Shown here: positions 1 through 8,094 of the stretch, piece by piece | Layout: every line of letters starts with the position of its first letter | How positions within the stretch are numbered: position 1 is the first letter of the stretch | Assembly: GCF_024701375.2 (NCBI RefSeq) | Contig: NZ_CP113910.1 | Coordinates: 4,030,001 to 4,094,000 of the forward strand | Length of the DNA: 64,000 bases | DNA from: Streptomyces sp. KMM 9044 | GTDB taxonomy: Bacteria; Actinomycetota; Actinomycetes; Streptomycetales; Streptomycetaceae | Reading direction: 5' to 3' | The notes under the pieces: generated by a model | What the model was told of the DNA's origin: nothing | What the model saw: the letters and a program-made list of their open reading frames with translations, nothing else | Databases searched by the model: none | Made by a program: the position numbers and the translations under genes

Positions 1-1197
1 GGTCGCCCACCCGGTCATCGTCCGGTTCAGGCCCTCCAGGAGGGTGGCCAGACTCTGATTCTGGGTGTGTCTGTAGGTCCGTTCCGAGACTCGGTCCTTG
101 ACGGCCTTGATGGCCTTCTTCGAGGGCCGGGTATAGACGACGAGCTTGTTCGTGCCGCGTTTCCGCTGGCGGCGGATGTGGTGGCCGAGAAAGTCGAAGC
201 CGTCATCGATGTGGACCACACGGGTCTTCTCCGGTGAAAGCCGCAGTCCGATCGGGGCCAGGACCTCGGCGACCTGCTCGCGCAGGGCCTCGGCCCGGTG
301 GGCCGGGCCGCTAACGAGGACGACGAAGTCGTCCGCGTAGCGGACCAATCTCCAGTTTCCCGTTCCAGTCTTGCGTCGCTTCTCGCGCTGCCAGCTGGTG
401 CCCATCCGGGTGTGCCACTGGACGTGGAAGTGCTTGTCCAGTGCCGTCAGAGCGATGTTGGCCGGCAGCGGGGAGAGGATCCCGCCCTGGGGAGTGCCGG
501 TGGGGGTGTCCTTGGCGATGCCGTGGTGCATGACCCCGGCCTTCAAGAACGCCTTCACCAGCGCCAGGACGCGCTTGTCAGAGATCCTGGCCCGTAGCCG
601 GTCCATCAGGGCGACGTGATCGATGTTGTCGAAACACGCCTCGATGTCGGCTTCCAGGACTACGGAGTAGCCCCGGCGGGCCAGATACACAATCTCCGCG
701 ATGGCGTCATGGGCTCGGCGGCCCGGCCGGAACCCGTAGGAGACCGGCAGGAAGTCGGCCTCGAAGATGGGCTCCAGGACCGCCTTCGGTGCGGCTTGCA
801 CGACCCGGTCCTTCACGGTCGGAATGCCAAGATCACGCATCTTCCCGTTGGACTTGGGGATCTGGGTGCGCCGCACCGGCGCGGGCCGGTAGGTCCGCGC
901 CTTGAGCTCGTCCCTGATGTCCATCAGGAACGGCTGTACTCCCGGCCCGGATTCGATCGCGGCCACGGTCAGCCCGTCGATCCCAGCCGTCTTCGCCCCG
1001 GTGTTGCCCGCGACCCTGTGCCAGGCATCGATCAGGAACCCCGGATCGTAGACCAGGTTGTACAGATCATCGAATCGGCGCGAGACATCTGCCCGCGCCC
1101 ACTGGTGCAACTTGAGCTGCATCTTCCGTACCGGGACACCCGGCCGCCAAGCGGCGGCCATCCCGGCCCCGGTGTTCACCAGGGCATCTTCGGACAT
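1..1197 (-). CDS. Group II intron reverse transcriptase/maturase (3' end outside window)
   Basis: The minus strand is open for 399 codons from an ATG at 1197, preceded by GGAGAGG, to the window edge, so the C-terminus is missing. The N-terminal half has the RT-domain order of LtrA-like intron-encoded proteins, with segments such as GIPTVKDRVVQ, GFRPGRRAHDA, EADIEACFDNIDH and GTPQGGILSP. The polymerase motif RYADDFVVLVSG (about 325-345) keeps both metal-binding Asp residues. The last visible residues (LNRTMTGWAT) match the start of the maturase X domain, so the DNA-binding/endonuclease part lies outside. Such proteins splice their host intron and copy it into new DNA sites. The intron upstream is truncated, so this copy is probably immobile unless supplied in trans. 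Confidence 0.9.
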   Translation of the reverse strand, partial: MSEDALVNTGAGMAAAWRPGVPVRKMQLKLHQWARADVSRRFDDLYNLVYDPGFLIDAWHRVAGNTGAKTAGIDGLTVAAIESGPGVQPFLMDIRDELKARTYRPAPVRRTQIPKSNGKMRDLGIPTVKDRVVQAAPKAVLEPIFEADFLPVSYGFRPGRRAHDAIAEIVYLARRGYSVVLEADIEACFDNIDHVALMDRLRARISDKRVLALVKAFLKAGVMHHGIAKDTPTGTPQGGILSPLPANIALTALDKHFHVQWHTRMGTSWQREKRRKTGTGNWRLVRYADDFVVLVSGPAHRAEALREQVAEVLAPIGLRLSPEKTRVVHIDDGFDFLGHHIRRQRKRGTNKLVVYTRPSKKAIKAVKDRVSERTYRHTQNQSLATLLEGLNRTMTGWAT

Positions 1198-1454
1198 TGC
1201 AGTCCTCTCCTTGTCTGTCACGCTGCCGCCCTTCCCCGTGCGGCCGGCTTTCCCGGCCTCGGAGTACTACGGCGGCTCCGCCCCGTCCACGTCCTTCGGC
1301 GGGCAACGCGCCTATCCCGTTCCGTGCTGCTGGAGGCGACTCGGGTCGGGAGCGGATCGCGGACGGTTCCCACGTTCACCGCTGATCGATCGATGGGTTA
1401 GGTGTCCGGCTATGCCCCTGCGGCATCGCCACGGTTACGCCGTAGACCTTCACC
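1198..1454 (-). mobile_element. Truncated 5' RNA portion of the group II intron
   Basis: On the minus strand the 250 bases before the reverse transcriptase start resemble the intron RNA just upstream of such ORFs in bacteria: a G-rich stretch with GTAGTACTCCGAGGCCGGGA followed by GGGGAAGG just before the ORF. A full group II intron has 500-600 bases upstream of its ORF. Here the run stops at the IS3 element end at about 1454 and I see no 5' GUGYG splice boundary, so the intron was cut by the IS. Confidence 0.55.
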
Positions 1455-1509
1455 TGAGGTGCCCCGGAGTTTCCGGACAGGGACCCAATAGGGTTGTTCT
1501 GTCAAGGAA

Positions 1510-1890
1510 ATGAGGAAGTTCGAAGTGGCGCCACCCAGCAAGTACACCCCGGAGTTTCGTGAGGAAGCCGTCCAGATGGCACTCCGGTCCAGCAAGACCA
1601 TCTCGGAGACGGCCCGCGAGCTCGAATTGAACTCGGAGACACTCCGGGGCTGGGTGAAGAAACACCAGAAACGGAACGAGCCAGCTGCCGGTGCACCGTT
1701 GACGCTCGATGAGCGGGCGCGCTTGAAGGAACAGGACCGGCGCATCCGTGAACTGGAGGCGGAAGTCTCCTTCTTGAAAAAGCCGCAGCGTACTTCGCGA
1801 AGGATCCCCGGTAGCGAGCAAGTACGAGTTCATCGAAACGATGCGGCTCGGCACAGCGGAGTGCGCGTATTCCGTCGAGTTCATGTGTGA
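1510..1890 (+). pseudogene. IS3 OrfA (helix-turn-helix subunit), frameshifted at its end
   Basis: The N-terminal part is a typical IS3 OrfA: KYTPEFREEAVQMA, a helix-turn-helix around residues 10-50 and a leucine-zipper-like segment ending EVSFLKK. Family members then read AAAYFA. That continuation is present, but one frame back, starting at 1782 and stopping at 1812. The run of A at 1777-1781 has five bases where six would keep the frame. As it stands OrfA runs on in the wrong frame to 1890. The deletion may be real or a homopolymer error; it also changes the frame relation needed for OrfAB fusion. The start may be ATG 1510 or GTG 1525, the latter 6 bases after AGGAAG. Confidence 0.75.
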
Positions 1891-2704
1891 ACGGCTCGGC
1901 GTGTCCAAGTCTGGCTATTACGAATGGCGGAACCGTCCCAATTCTGCGACGGTCCAGCGGCGCGAGGAACTGAAACTGCTCATCAAGAAGGCATTCGACA
2001 TGTCCGACAGCACCTACGGCTACCGGCGCATCCACGCCCAGCTCGCCCGCTGGGGCCACACCGCCGGCCTGGAGCTGATCCGTATGCTGATGCGTGAACT
2101 GGGCCTGGTGCCCTGCCAGCCGAAGCCGAAGCGGTGGTCGCTCACCAAGGCCGCCGCGGGCGCCGTGCCGGATCTCGTCGGCCGCAACTTCACCGCCGAC
2201 GCCCCCGGCGAGAAACTCGTCGGCGACATCACTTACATCAAGACCGGAGAAGGGTGGCTGTATCTCGCGACCGTCATCGACTGCTGCACGAAGGAAGTCA
2301 TCGGCTACGCGATGGACGACCACTATCAAACTCCCCTCATATCCCAGGCAATTCGCAACGCGGCACGGAACAGGAAACTCGCCGACGGCGCGATATTTCA
2401 CTCCGATCGCGGGTCGAACTACATGTCAGCAGAGTTCGCGGCGACGCTGAAGCGGTTCAGGCTCCGCAGATCTTCCGGGCGTACCGGGGTCTGCTTCGAC
2501 AACGCCATGGCAGAATCGTTCTTCGGGGCCTTGAAGAACGAGCGGGTTTCCCGCGTGACTTACCTGACCCGAGAGGCCGCCCGACAGGACATCACTCGAT
2601 ACATCGAACTCTGGTACAATCGCAAGCGCCTCCACTCGGCTGTTGGTTACCGCCCGCCGCGAGAAGTCCACGCCGAATACACGGAGTTGCACATAGCCGC
2701 GTGA
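1841..2704 (+). CDS. IS3-family transposase OrfB (DDE integrase domain)
   Basis: The 287-residue frame has the IS3 OrfB layout: an HTH_21-like segment (YGYRRIHAQL) and an rve integrase core. The DDE triad is visible as VGDITYIK, FHSDRGSNY and NAMAESFFGALKNE, and the end LWYNRKRLHSAVGYRPP is typical. The frame is open upstream from about 1778 (reading VASKYEFIETM just before the ATG), as expected if the protein is made as an OrfAB fusion, so the ATG given is nominal. It cuts and joins the element ends. Confidence 0.9.
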   Translation: MRLGTAECAYSVEFMCERLGVSKSGYYEWRNRPNSATVQRREELKLLIKKAFDMSDSTYGYRRIHAQLARWGHTAGLELIRMLMRELGLVPCQPKPKRWSLTKAAAGAVPDLVGRNFTADAPGEKLVGDITYIKTGEGWLYLATVIDCCTKEVIGYAMDDHYQTPLISQAIRNAARNRKLADGAIFHSDRGSNYMSAEFAATLKRFRLRRSSGRTGVCFDNAMAESFFGALKNERVSRVTYLTREAARQDITRYIELWYNRKRLHSAVGYRPPREVHAEYTELHIAA

Positions 2705-2931
2705 AATAGACGGTCAGCTCACTGTCCGGAAAACGCGAGGCCCCTCAGTAGACAGGGCACCGCTGTGTCGCGGACGAACGTCGCGGGCAGTGGCCCGGCT
2801 GGGGCAGCTTGCTGCGCAGGTCGCCCGGGACTCGTTCACTCCACATCGCAGACTCGGCGGGAAACCGCAGATAGACCGGGAACGGACAGCAGTGGTCAAG
2901 TGGCGCGCTCAGCCGCAGCACGGCATGGTGC

Positions 2932-2959
2932 ACTATTGCAAGCGACTGCTTGCAATAGT
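2932..2959. promoter_or_regulatory. Perfect 12-bp dyad upstream of the XRE gene, likely operator
   Basis: ACTATTGCAAGC at 2932-2943 and its exact reverse complement at 2948-2959 flank a 4-base spacer. The dyad ends 25 bases before the XRE-family start codon. Half-sites of this size and the closeness to a regulator gene suggest autoregulation. The role is inferred; only the symmetry is seen. Confidence 0.6.
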
Positions 2960-2984
2960 TAGCGTAGTGGGGCAGGGTGGAGGC

Positions 2985-3578
2985 ATGGCATCACTCAACG
3001 TCGGCAATCTCGGTGAGTATCTGCGGGAACAGCGGCGCAACGCGCAGTTGTCGCTGCGGCAGCTCGCCGATGCCGCCGGGGTGTCCAATCCATATCTGAG
3101 CCAGATCGAGCGCGGGCTGCGCAAGCCGAGCGCGGAGGTGCTGCAGCAGGTCGCCAAGGCGTTGCGGATCTCCGCCGAAACACTGTACGTGCGCGCCGGC
3201 ATCCTCGACGCCGAGCGGGACCGTGACGACGTGGAGACACGGGCCGTCATCCTCGCCGACCTCACCCTGACCGAGCGTCAGAAACAGGTGCTCCTCCAGA
3301 TCTATGAGTCCTTCCGCAAGGAGAACGGGTTTGCGGGTCCCGAGGACGGTGAGACGACGGGCAGCACCAGTGGTGCCGGTACCGCTCAGGCAGCCGAGGT
3401 CCGGGAGGTTCCGGACGGTTCCGTGGGTGGTGCCGGGATGAGGCGAGGGCGTCAGGGCGGTGGCGGTGCGTCCGCCAGGCGCCGGGCTCCCTCCGCCCGC
3501 AGGGGCGGTACGTCCGCCGAGCGCCGCCCCCGTACGGCCGGCGGCAGTGACACCGATCCGCAGCAGACGGCCGGCTGA
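2985..3578 (+). CDS. XRE-family transcriptional regulator with basic tail
   Basis: The ATG at 2985 follows GGTGGAGG and begins 197 residues. Residues about 8-65 are a classic HTH_3 domain (LGEYLREQRRNAQLSLRQLA then VSNPYLSQIERG). Residues about 95-110 (LTERQKQVLLQIYESF) are probably helical. The last 60 residues are Gly/Arg/Ser-rich and strongly basic, suitable for non-specific DNA contact. The gene stands alone with a perfect dyad directly upstream. The HbhA-like gene follows 76 bases on, so they may share a transcript. Regulatory targets are unknown. Confidence 0.85.
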   Translation: MASLNVGNLGEYLREQRRNAQLSLRQLADAAGVSNPYLSQIERGLRKPSAEVLQQVAKALRISAETLYVRAGILDAERDRDDVETRAVILADLTLTERQKQVLLQIYESFRKENGFAGPEDGETTGSTSGAGTAQAAEVREVPDGSVGGAGMRRGRQGGGGASARRRAPSARRGGTSAERRPRTAGGSDTDPQQTAG

Positions 3579-3654
3579 GCCGGACCAGGGCACCGGCCGC
3601 CGCCGCGGATCACACAGACCCTCAGCCGAAAACGAATCCGGGAGGACCCCCACC

Positions 3655-4332
3655 ATGGCCATCACCGACGACCTGCGCAAGACCTTCAGCCACCCGACCC
3701 CCCTCTACTTCGCCGCCGGCACCGCCGACCTCGCCCTGCAGCAGGCCAGGAAGGTGCCGGGGCTGGTGGAGCAGATCCGTGCCGAGGCTCCTTCGCGCAT
3801 CGAGGCCGTCCGCCAGACCGACCCGAAGGCCGTGCAGGAGAAGGCGACCATCAGGGTCAAGGAGACGCAGGAGACCGTCCAGGCCAAGGTCGGAGAGTTC
3901 TTCGGCTCGCTCGACACGGACCTGAAGAAGTTCGGCGAGAGCGCTCAGGACCTCGCCCTGCGCGGCGTCGGCGTCGCCGCCGAGTACGCCGTCAAGGCCC
4001 GGGAGACCTACGAGAAGGTCGCCGAGCACGGCGAGCAGACCGTGCGGACCTGGCGCGGCGAGGCCGCCGAGGGCATCGAGGACATCGCCGTCGCCGTCGA
4101 GCCGAAGAGCGAGCCCAAGCCGAAGCTCGAGGCCGTCGAGTTCACGGACGCCAAGGACGCCAAGGACGCCAAGGACGCCAAGGACGCCAAGGACGCCAAG
4201 GACGCCAAGGACGCCAAGGACGAGAAGACCGTCCCGGCTCCCTCCGTGTCCGCCGAGACGAAGAGGCCCGCCGCCAAGAAGGCGCCGGTGCGCAAGCCCA
4301 CGGCCAAGAAGACGACGCCGCCCGCCGAGTAG
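3655..4332 (+). CDS. HbhA-like helical protein with DAK repeats and Lys/Ala/Pro tail
   Basis: This 225-residue protein starts at ATG 3655 after GGGAGGA. Residues 1-150 are alanine- and charge-rich and predicted helical (PLYFAAGTADLALQQARK near the start), resembling the coiled N-terminal part of mycobacterial heparin-binding haemagglutinin. Residues 165-188 are eight exact Asp-Ala-Lys triplets, followed by a Lys/Ala/Pro-rich tail (KKAPVRKPTAKK) like the adhesin or DNA-binding tails of HbhA and histone-like proteins. No signal peptide is seen. In streptomycetes the function is not established; surface, membrane or nucleoid association are all possible. Confidence 0.75.
   Translation: MAITDDLRKTFSHPTPLYFAAGTADLALQQARKVPGLVEQIRAEAPSRIEAVRQTDPKAVQEKATIRVKETQETVQAKVGEFFGSLDTDLKKFGESAQDLALRGVGVAAEYAVKARETYEKVAEHGEQTVRTWRGEAAEGIEDIAVAVEPKSEPKPKLEAVEFTDAKDAKDAKDAKDAKDAKDAKDAKDEKTVPAPSVSAETKRPAAKKAPVRKPTAKKTTPPAE
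4147..4218 (+). repeat. Eight tandem copies of GACGCCAAG
   Basis: A 9-bp unit is repeated eight times without change and encodes (Asp-Ala-Lys)8 in the HbhA-like protein. Identical codons in all copies imply recent slippage, and copy number may vary between strains. Confidence 0.95.
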
Positions 4333-4373
4333 GCGCGGGCGGAACCGCAGAGGTGAGCCGTGGGGGAACCTGG

Positions 4374-4406
4374 ACGGGCCGGGCACTCTTGTGGTGTCCG
4401 GCCCGT
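4374..4406 (+). terminator. Stem-loop after the HbhA-like gene
   Basis: A 13-bp stem with one G-U pair (4374-4386 with 4394-4406) and a 7-base loop lies 41 bases after the stop codon. There is no long T tract, as is common in Streptomyces terminators. Confidence 0.55.
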
Positions 4407-4468
4407 TCTACGGATAGCCGGCCGGCGGTTGTGGGTACGGTGAACCGCGTAAGGACAAGCCGAATCGG

Positions 4469-4819
4469 GTGGTGGACGTTGTGCTGATGCAGGGCTTCGC
4501 TGGGTTCATGTGGCTGCTGAGCGCGGCCCTGATCGTTTTCAGCGGATTCGCGCTGATCGACGCGGCCACCCGGCGTGAGGACGCCTACCGTGCGGCGGAC
4601 AAGAAGACCAAGCCGTTCTGGCTGATCATCCTCGGGCTCGCCTTCGTGGTGAACCTGATCTTCAACATCCTGTCGTTCCTGCCGATCATCGGACTGATCG
4701 CGACCATCGTCTACATGGTCGACGTCCGTCCCGCCCTGCGCGGCCTCTCCGGCGGCGGGCGCAGCCGCAGGGGATCCAGCAGCGACGGCCCGTACGGTCC
4801 GTACAACGGCGGACGGTAG
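4469..4819 (+). CDS. DUF2516 family small membrane protein
   Basis: The 116-residue protein has two hydrophobic segments, about residues 8-30 (FMWLLSAALIVFSGFALI) and 52-85 (FWLIILGLAFVVNLIFNILS), separated by a charged loop with AADKKTKPFW, which is characteristic of DUF2516. The tail is Gly/Ser/Arg-rich. The GTG at 4469 is preferred because AAGGA lies 13 bases upstream; the ATG at 4487 would be 31 bases away. Function is unknown. It runs tail to tail with the SpoIIE gene, whose stop is 43 bases away. Confidence 0.8.
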   Translation: MVDVVLMQGFAGFMWLLSAALIVFSGFALIDAATRREDAYRAADKKTKPFWLIILGLAFVVNLIFNILSFLPIIGLIATIVYMVDVRPALRGLSGGGRSRRGSSSDGPYGPYNGGR

Positions 4820-4861
4820 GACGGACCGCACGGGGAGCAGCGGCTGCGGCCACGACTGAGG

Positions 4862-6334
4862 TTACGGCTGGGGACGCGGCTGCGGCTGGGGTACCCGGTC
4901 CAGGAGGAGTACCGCCACGTCGTCGGTCAGCTCGCCGCCGTTGAGGTCGCGGACCTCGTCGACCGCCGCCTGAAGCAGTTCCTCGCCGCGCAGGCCGTCG
5001 GTGAGCCGACGGCGGACCATGCCGACCATGCCGTCCTGGCCGAGCCGTTCCCCGGTGTCGCCGACGCGGCCCTCGATGAGGCCGTCGGTGTAGAGCATCA
5101 GGCTCCACTCGGCACCCAGTTCCACCTGCGCACGCGGCCAATAGGTGCCGGGCAGCAGTCCGAGCGCGGGGCCGTTGTCGTCGTACGGCAGCAGTCGCGC
5201 GGGGTGTCCCGGGCGGGCGAGCAGCGGTGCCGGATGGCCCGCCAGCCACAGGCCCGCCTCCCGGCCGTCGGGGGAGATGTCCACCGCGCAGAGGGTCGCG
5301 AAGATCTCGTCGTCCGCGCGCTCGTGTTCCAGCACCTGCTGCAGCGTGCCCAGCAGCTCGTCCCCGCACAGGCCCGCGAGCGTCAGCGCGCGCCAGGCGA
5401 TCCGCAGCTCCACGCCGAGGGCTGCCTCGTCCGGGCCGTGACCGCAGACGTCGCCGATCATGGCGTGCACGGTGCCGTCCGGGGTGCGGACGACGTCGTA
5501 GAAGTCGCCGCCGAGCAGAGCGCGTGAGCGGCCCGGACGGTAGCGGGCGGCGAAGTGGAGCGGGGAGCCGGTCAGGAGCGGCGTCGGCAACAGCCCGCGT
5601 TCCAGCCGGCGGTTCTCCCGGGCGTGCAGCCTGCCCTCGGCGAGCCGGCGCTCGGCCGAGTCGGAGCGCTTCCGCTCCACCGCGTACCGGATCGCCCTGC
5701 TCAGCAGCCGGCCGTCCAGCTCGTCGCGGAAGAGGTAGTCCTGTGCGCCCACGCGTACCGCTTCGGCGCCCCGCTCGGCGTCGCCGGACGCGGTCAGCGC
5801 GAGAACGGCGTGCCGGGGCGCGAGCTCCAGCACGTGCTTGAGCACGGCGAGCTCGTCGTCCCCCGCACCGCCGGCGCTGCCGTCGCTGTTGCCGGCGCCG
5901 TTCGCCGCCCGGCCGCCGGGTGCGGGCAGGGCGAGGTCCAGCAGGATGCAGTGGACGTCGTCGGTCAGCAGCCGCTCGGCCTCGGTGAGGTTGCGGGCGG
6001 TGCGGACGCGGACCGGCCTGCCGCTCCGGTCGAGCAGCGCGGGCACGATCGGCGAGCCTGCCGGGTCGTCCTCGATCAGCAGCAGGGTGAGGTTGGTGGG
6101 GGCGGTCGAGGTCGCCCCGGCGCTGTCCGGTGTAATCCTGGTCCTGGCCTTCTCCGTGTGGTTCTCGGTGTCGGTGGGGGTGGTGGCGCTGTCCGCGGTG
6201 TGCTCCGCGGGGCGTGGGACCGTGGTCCCGGCCGCCGGGGTGCCGTCGGTGGGGCCGCTGTTCATGGGTGCGGCGTGCGCCTGACCGCTTTCCGCGGCCG
6301 GGAGCGTTCGCTGCCGCGGTATGGGCACGGGCAT
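4862..6334 (-). CDS. Receiver-SpoIIE (PP2C-type) serine phosphatase
   Basis: The start at 6334 is chosen because GGAGGGAAGGAA precedes it; 490 residues follow. Residues 1-80 are a disordered Thr/Pro-rich leader. Residues 82-220 are a response-regulator receiver with the acidic pair at 89-90, phospho-acceptor Asp133 (CILLDLALP) and Thr181; the usual Lys is replaced by Arg (YLFRDEL). Residues 255-485 are a SpoIIE/PP2C phosphatase with metal ligands in GGDFYD, GDVCGHG and LTDDVAVLLL. Such proteins dephosphorylate anti-sigma antagonists in partner-switching pathways. No RsbW/RsbV gene is adjacent, so the target is unknown. Confidence 0.88.
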   Translation of the reverse strand: MPVPIPRQRTLPAAESGQAHAAPMNSGPTDGTPAAGTTVPRPAEHTADSATTPTDTENHTEKARTRITPDSAGATSTAPTNLTLLLIEDDPAGSPIVPALLDRSGRPVRVRTARNLTEAERLLTDDVHCILLDLALPAPGGRAANGAGNSDGSAGGAGDDELAVLKHVLELAPRHAVLALTASGDAERGAEAVRVGAQDYLFRDELDGRLLSRAIRYAVERKRSDSAERRLAEGRLHARENRRLERGLLPTPLLTGSPLHFAARYRPGRSRALLGGDFYDVVRTPDGTVHAMIGDVCGHGPDEAALGVELRIAWRALTLAGLCGDELLGTLQQVLEHERADDEIFATLCAVDISPDGREAGLWLAGHPAPLLARPGHPARLLPYDDNGPALGLLPGTYWPRAQVELGAEWSLMLYTDGLIEGRVGDTGERLGQDGMVGMVRRRLTDGLRGEELLQAAVDEVRDLNGGELTDDVAVLLLDRVPQPQPRPQP

Positions 6335-6571
6335 CGTTTCGGGTTCCTTCCCTCCCCCCGAGGGCGTGGTGGGGGCGCGGGGTCTCGGCCCGTCCCCCGT
6401 GCTCACGAACTGCCTGCGAGCAGGGGTGCTCTTTTCCAGCGGGGACGATAGCGGGTGTCGGCGCCGCAGCGGAATGGCGTGGAGCACGCCGTTCGGCCAT
6501 CCGCCGGTGTCATATGCCGCGTTATGGGCGGCATTTGGACAGGCGTCGAGGATGCATCCCGAATGACGAAC

Positions 6572-6636
6572 GTCACGTGCGCGGGGGTTTGGCGGGGCCC
6601 GTCACGTGGGCCGGGTCACGTGGTCCAGGTCACGGG
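6572..6636. repeat. Cluster of GTCACGTG sites, three at exact 14-bp spacing
   Basis: GTCACGTG occurs at 6572, 6601 and 6615, with a one-base variant (GTCACGGG) at 6629. The last three are spaced 14 bp. The 65-bp cluster lies between the start of the SpoIIE gene and the end of the NlpC/P60 gene, upstream of the former. It could be a multi-site operator; this is inferred from repetition only. Confidence 0.5.
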
Positions 6637-6706
6637 GGTGTTGGGCGGGTGGGCCGGAGCAGTCCGGGGCGGACCGGGCGGAGGGGGCGGGAGGGCCGGC
6701 CCCGGG

Positions 6707-7887
6707 TCACTCGGCCCGCGTCCCCGGCGTCGCTTCGCCTCCGCTGTCGGTCCCGCCCGGGCGTACCACCCCGAGGACCGGCATCGAACCGGCGCCGGCG
6801 GTCGTCACCGTCCGTCCCGGGCGCGGGGCGTGCACCATGGAGCCGTCGCCGATGTACATGCCGACATGGCTGGCGTCGTCCCAGTAGATGATGAGGTCGC
6901 CCGGCCGCATGTCCCCGACGGCCACGCGCGGCAGCTGCCGCCACTGCTCCTGCGAGGTGCGCGGAATGCCCTGCCCGGCGGGTGTCCACGCCTGTGAGGT
7001 CAGCCCCGAGAGGCGTACCCCTTCGGGCCCTCGGCACCCCACACGTACGGCTTGCCGATCCGCGCGGTGGCGTACGCGACGGCCTTCTCGCCCTGCCCGG
7101 TCGCCTCGGCCGCGGCGCCGTCGAGGGCGCCGGACTTCAGCCAGGCGGCCTGGGCCCTCCGCGCGGCCCGACGTTCCAGTTCGGCCAGGCGCTCCTTCTC
7201 CTTCTCCTTCTCCTTCTCCTTCTCCTTCTCCTTCTCCTTCTCCTTCTCCTCCTGCTCCAGATCGGACTCGACCTTCTCGGCCGCCGCGATCTGCTTCTCG
7301 ATCCTCTTCTGCGCCTTGGCCTTCGCCTCGCGACCCGTCTCCAGCTTCCGCCACTGGGCCTCGGCGTCCTCCGCGTACTGCTCCAGGTCCTCCTGCGTAC
7401 GCTTCATCTCACCGAGCAGGTTCTTGGCCGCGCGCTGGCCCTGACGTATCCGGCCCGCGTCGACGAGGAAGTTCTGCGGGGTGTCGCTCAGCATCAGACG
7501 GGCCTCGGGCGGGAGTCCGCCGCCGCGGTACTGGGAAGCGGCCGACGCGCCCGCGCGGGCCTTCAGGTCGTCGAGCTTCTCCCGGCCCTTGACGGTCTTC
7601 TCGGCCAGCTCGACGATCTCGGCGGACTGCTGCTTCGTCTTCTCCTCGGCGGCGTCGTACTCCTCGGTGGCGACGGCCGTCGCGCGGTAGAGCGTGTCGA
7701 GCTCCTTGCGTACGGCTTCGAGATCCTTGGACGGGGCCGCGCCCGGGTCCGCTCCGGCGCTCGTGCTCGGACCGGGGGACGGCGGGGGAGTGGGGGCCGC
7801 GAACGCCGCGCCCGGTGCCGCCAGCACGGTGATCGCGCAGACCACGGTCACCGCCGTCGCCGTCAGAGTGCGCCTGTCCGTCCCCAT
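6707..7887 (-). pseudogene. Secreted NlpC/P60 peptidoglycan hydrolase, frameshifted at the catalytic cysteine
   Basis: From ATG 7887 the frame gives a signal peptide (TAVTVVCAITVLAAPGAAFA), a long coiled coil as in RipA/PcsB-type hydrolases, a (Glu-Lys) repeat at 7195-7250, and the NlpC/P60 start KPYVWGAEGPKGY. The expected next residues are Asp-Cys-Ser-Gly-Leu. Instead the bases at about 7008-7015 have lost one nucleotide and changed another, giving Ala-Ser-Arg-Gly and a stop at 7000. The rest of the domain, including the histidine in HVGMYIGDGSMVHAP, continues in another frame to 6707. Repaired it would be about 393 residues. It should cut peptide crosslinks in the wall; as read, the active-site Cys is lost. 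Confidence 0.85.
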
Positions 7888-8094
7888 GGCCCCGCCCCCG
7901 AGCTGATCAACCGTCAGCGACATCCCGTCGTCGGGGGGATGTCGCCACGCCGGCCTGGGAAGTGACCAGAGGTGACACTTCCCCTCCCCCTCTCCTCGCC
8001 ATGGCGACCGGCCCGTCGATGGGACGAACGACTCGCGGCGACCGTTCCCGGCGCCGGTCCGGGGGCAGGGGGCAGGGGGCATCGGAGTGCCGCC

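Larger units (their letters stand above)
1455..2747 (+). mobile_element. IS3-family insertion sequence with imperfect 27-bp inverted repeats
   Basis: Two transposase frames lie between inverted repeats at 1454-1480 and 2722-2748. They match at 22 of 27 positions and share an inner core TTTCCGGACAG. The element ends read 5'-TG...CA-3' as usual for IS3. I see no 3-bp target duplication (ACC on the left, GTA on the right), which suggests a rearrangement after insertion, in keeping with the truncated intron on the left. Confidence 0.8.

Noticed and set aside
4008..4307. Minus-strand frame rich in LASLASLAS repeats
   Set aside because: It is the antisense reading of the DAK repeat in the HbhA-like gene.
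7052..7444. Plus-strand frame with SFSFSFSF repeats
   Set aside because: It is the antisense of the Glu-Lys repeat in the NlpC/P60 coiled coil.
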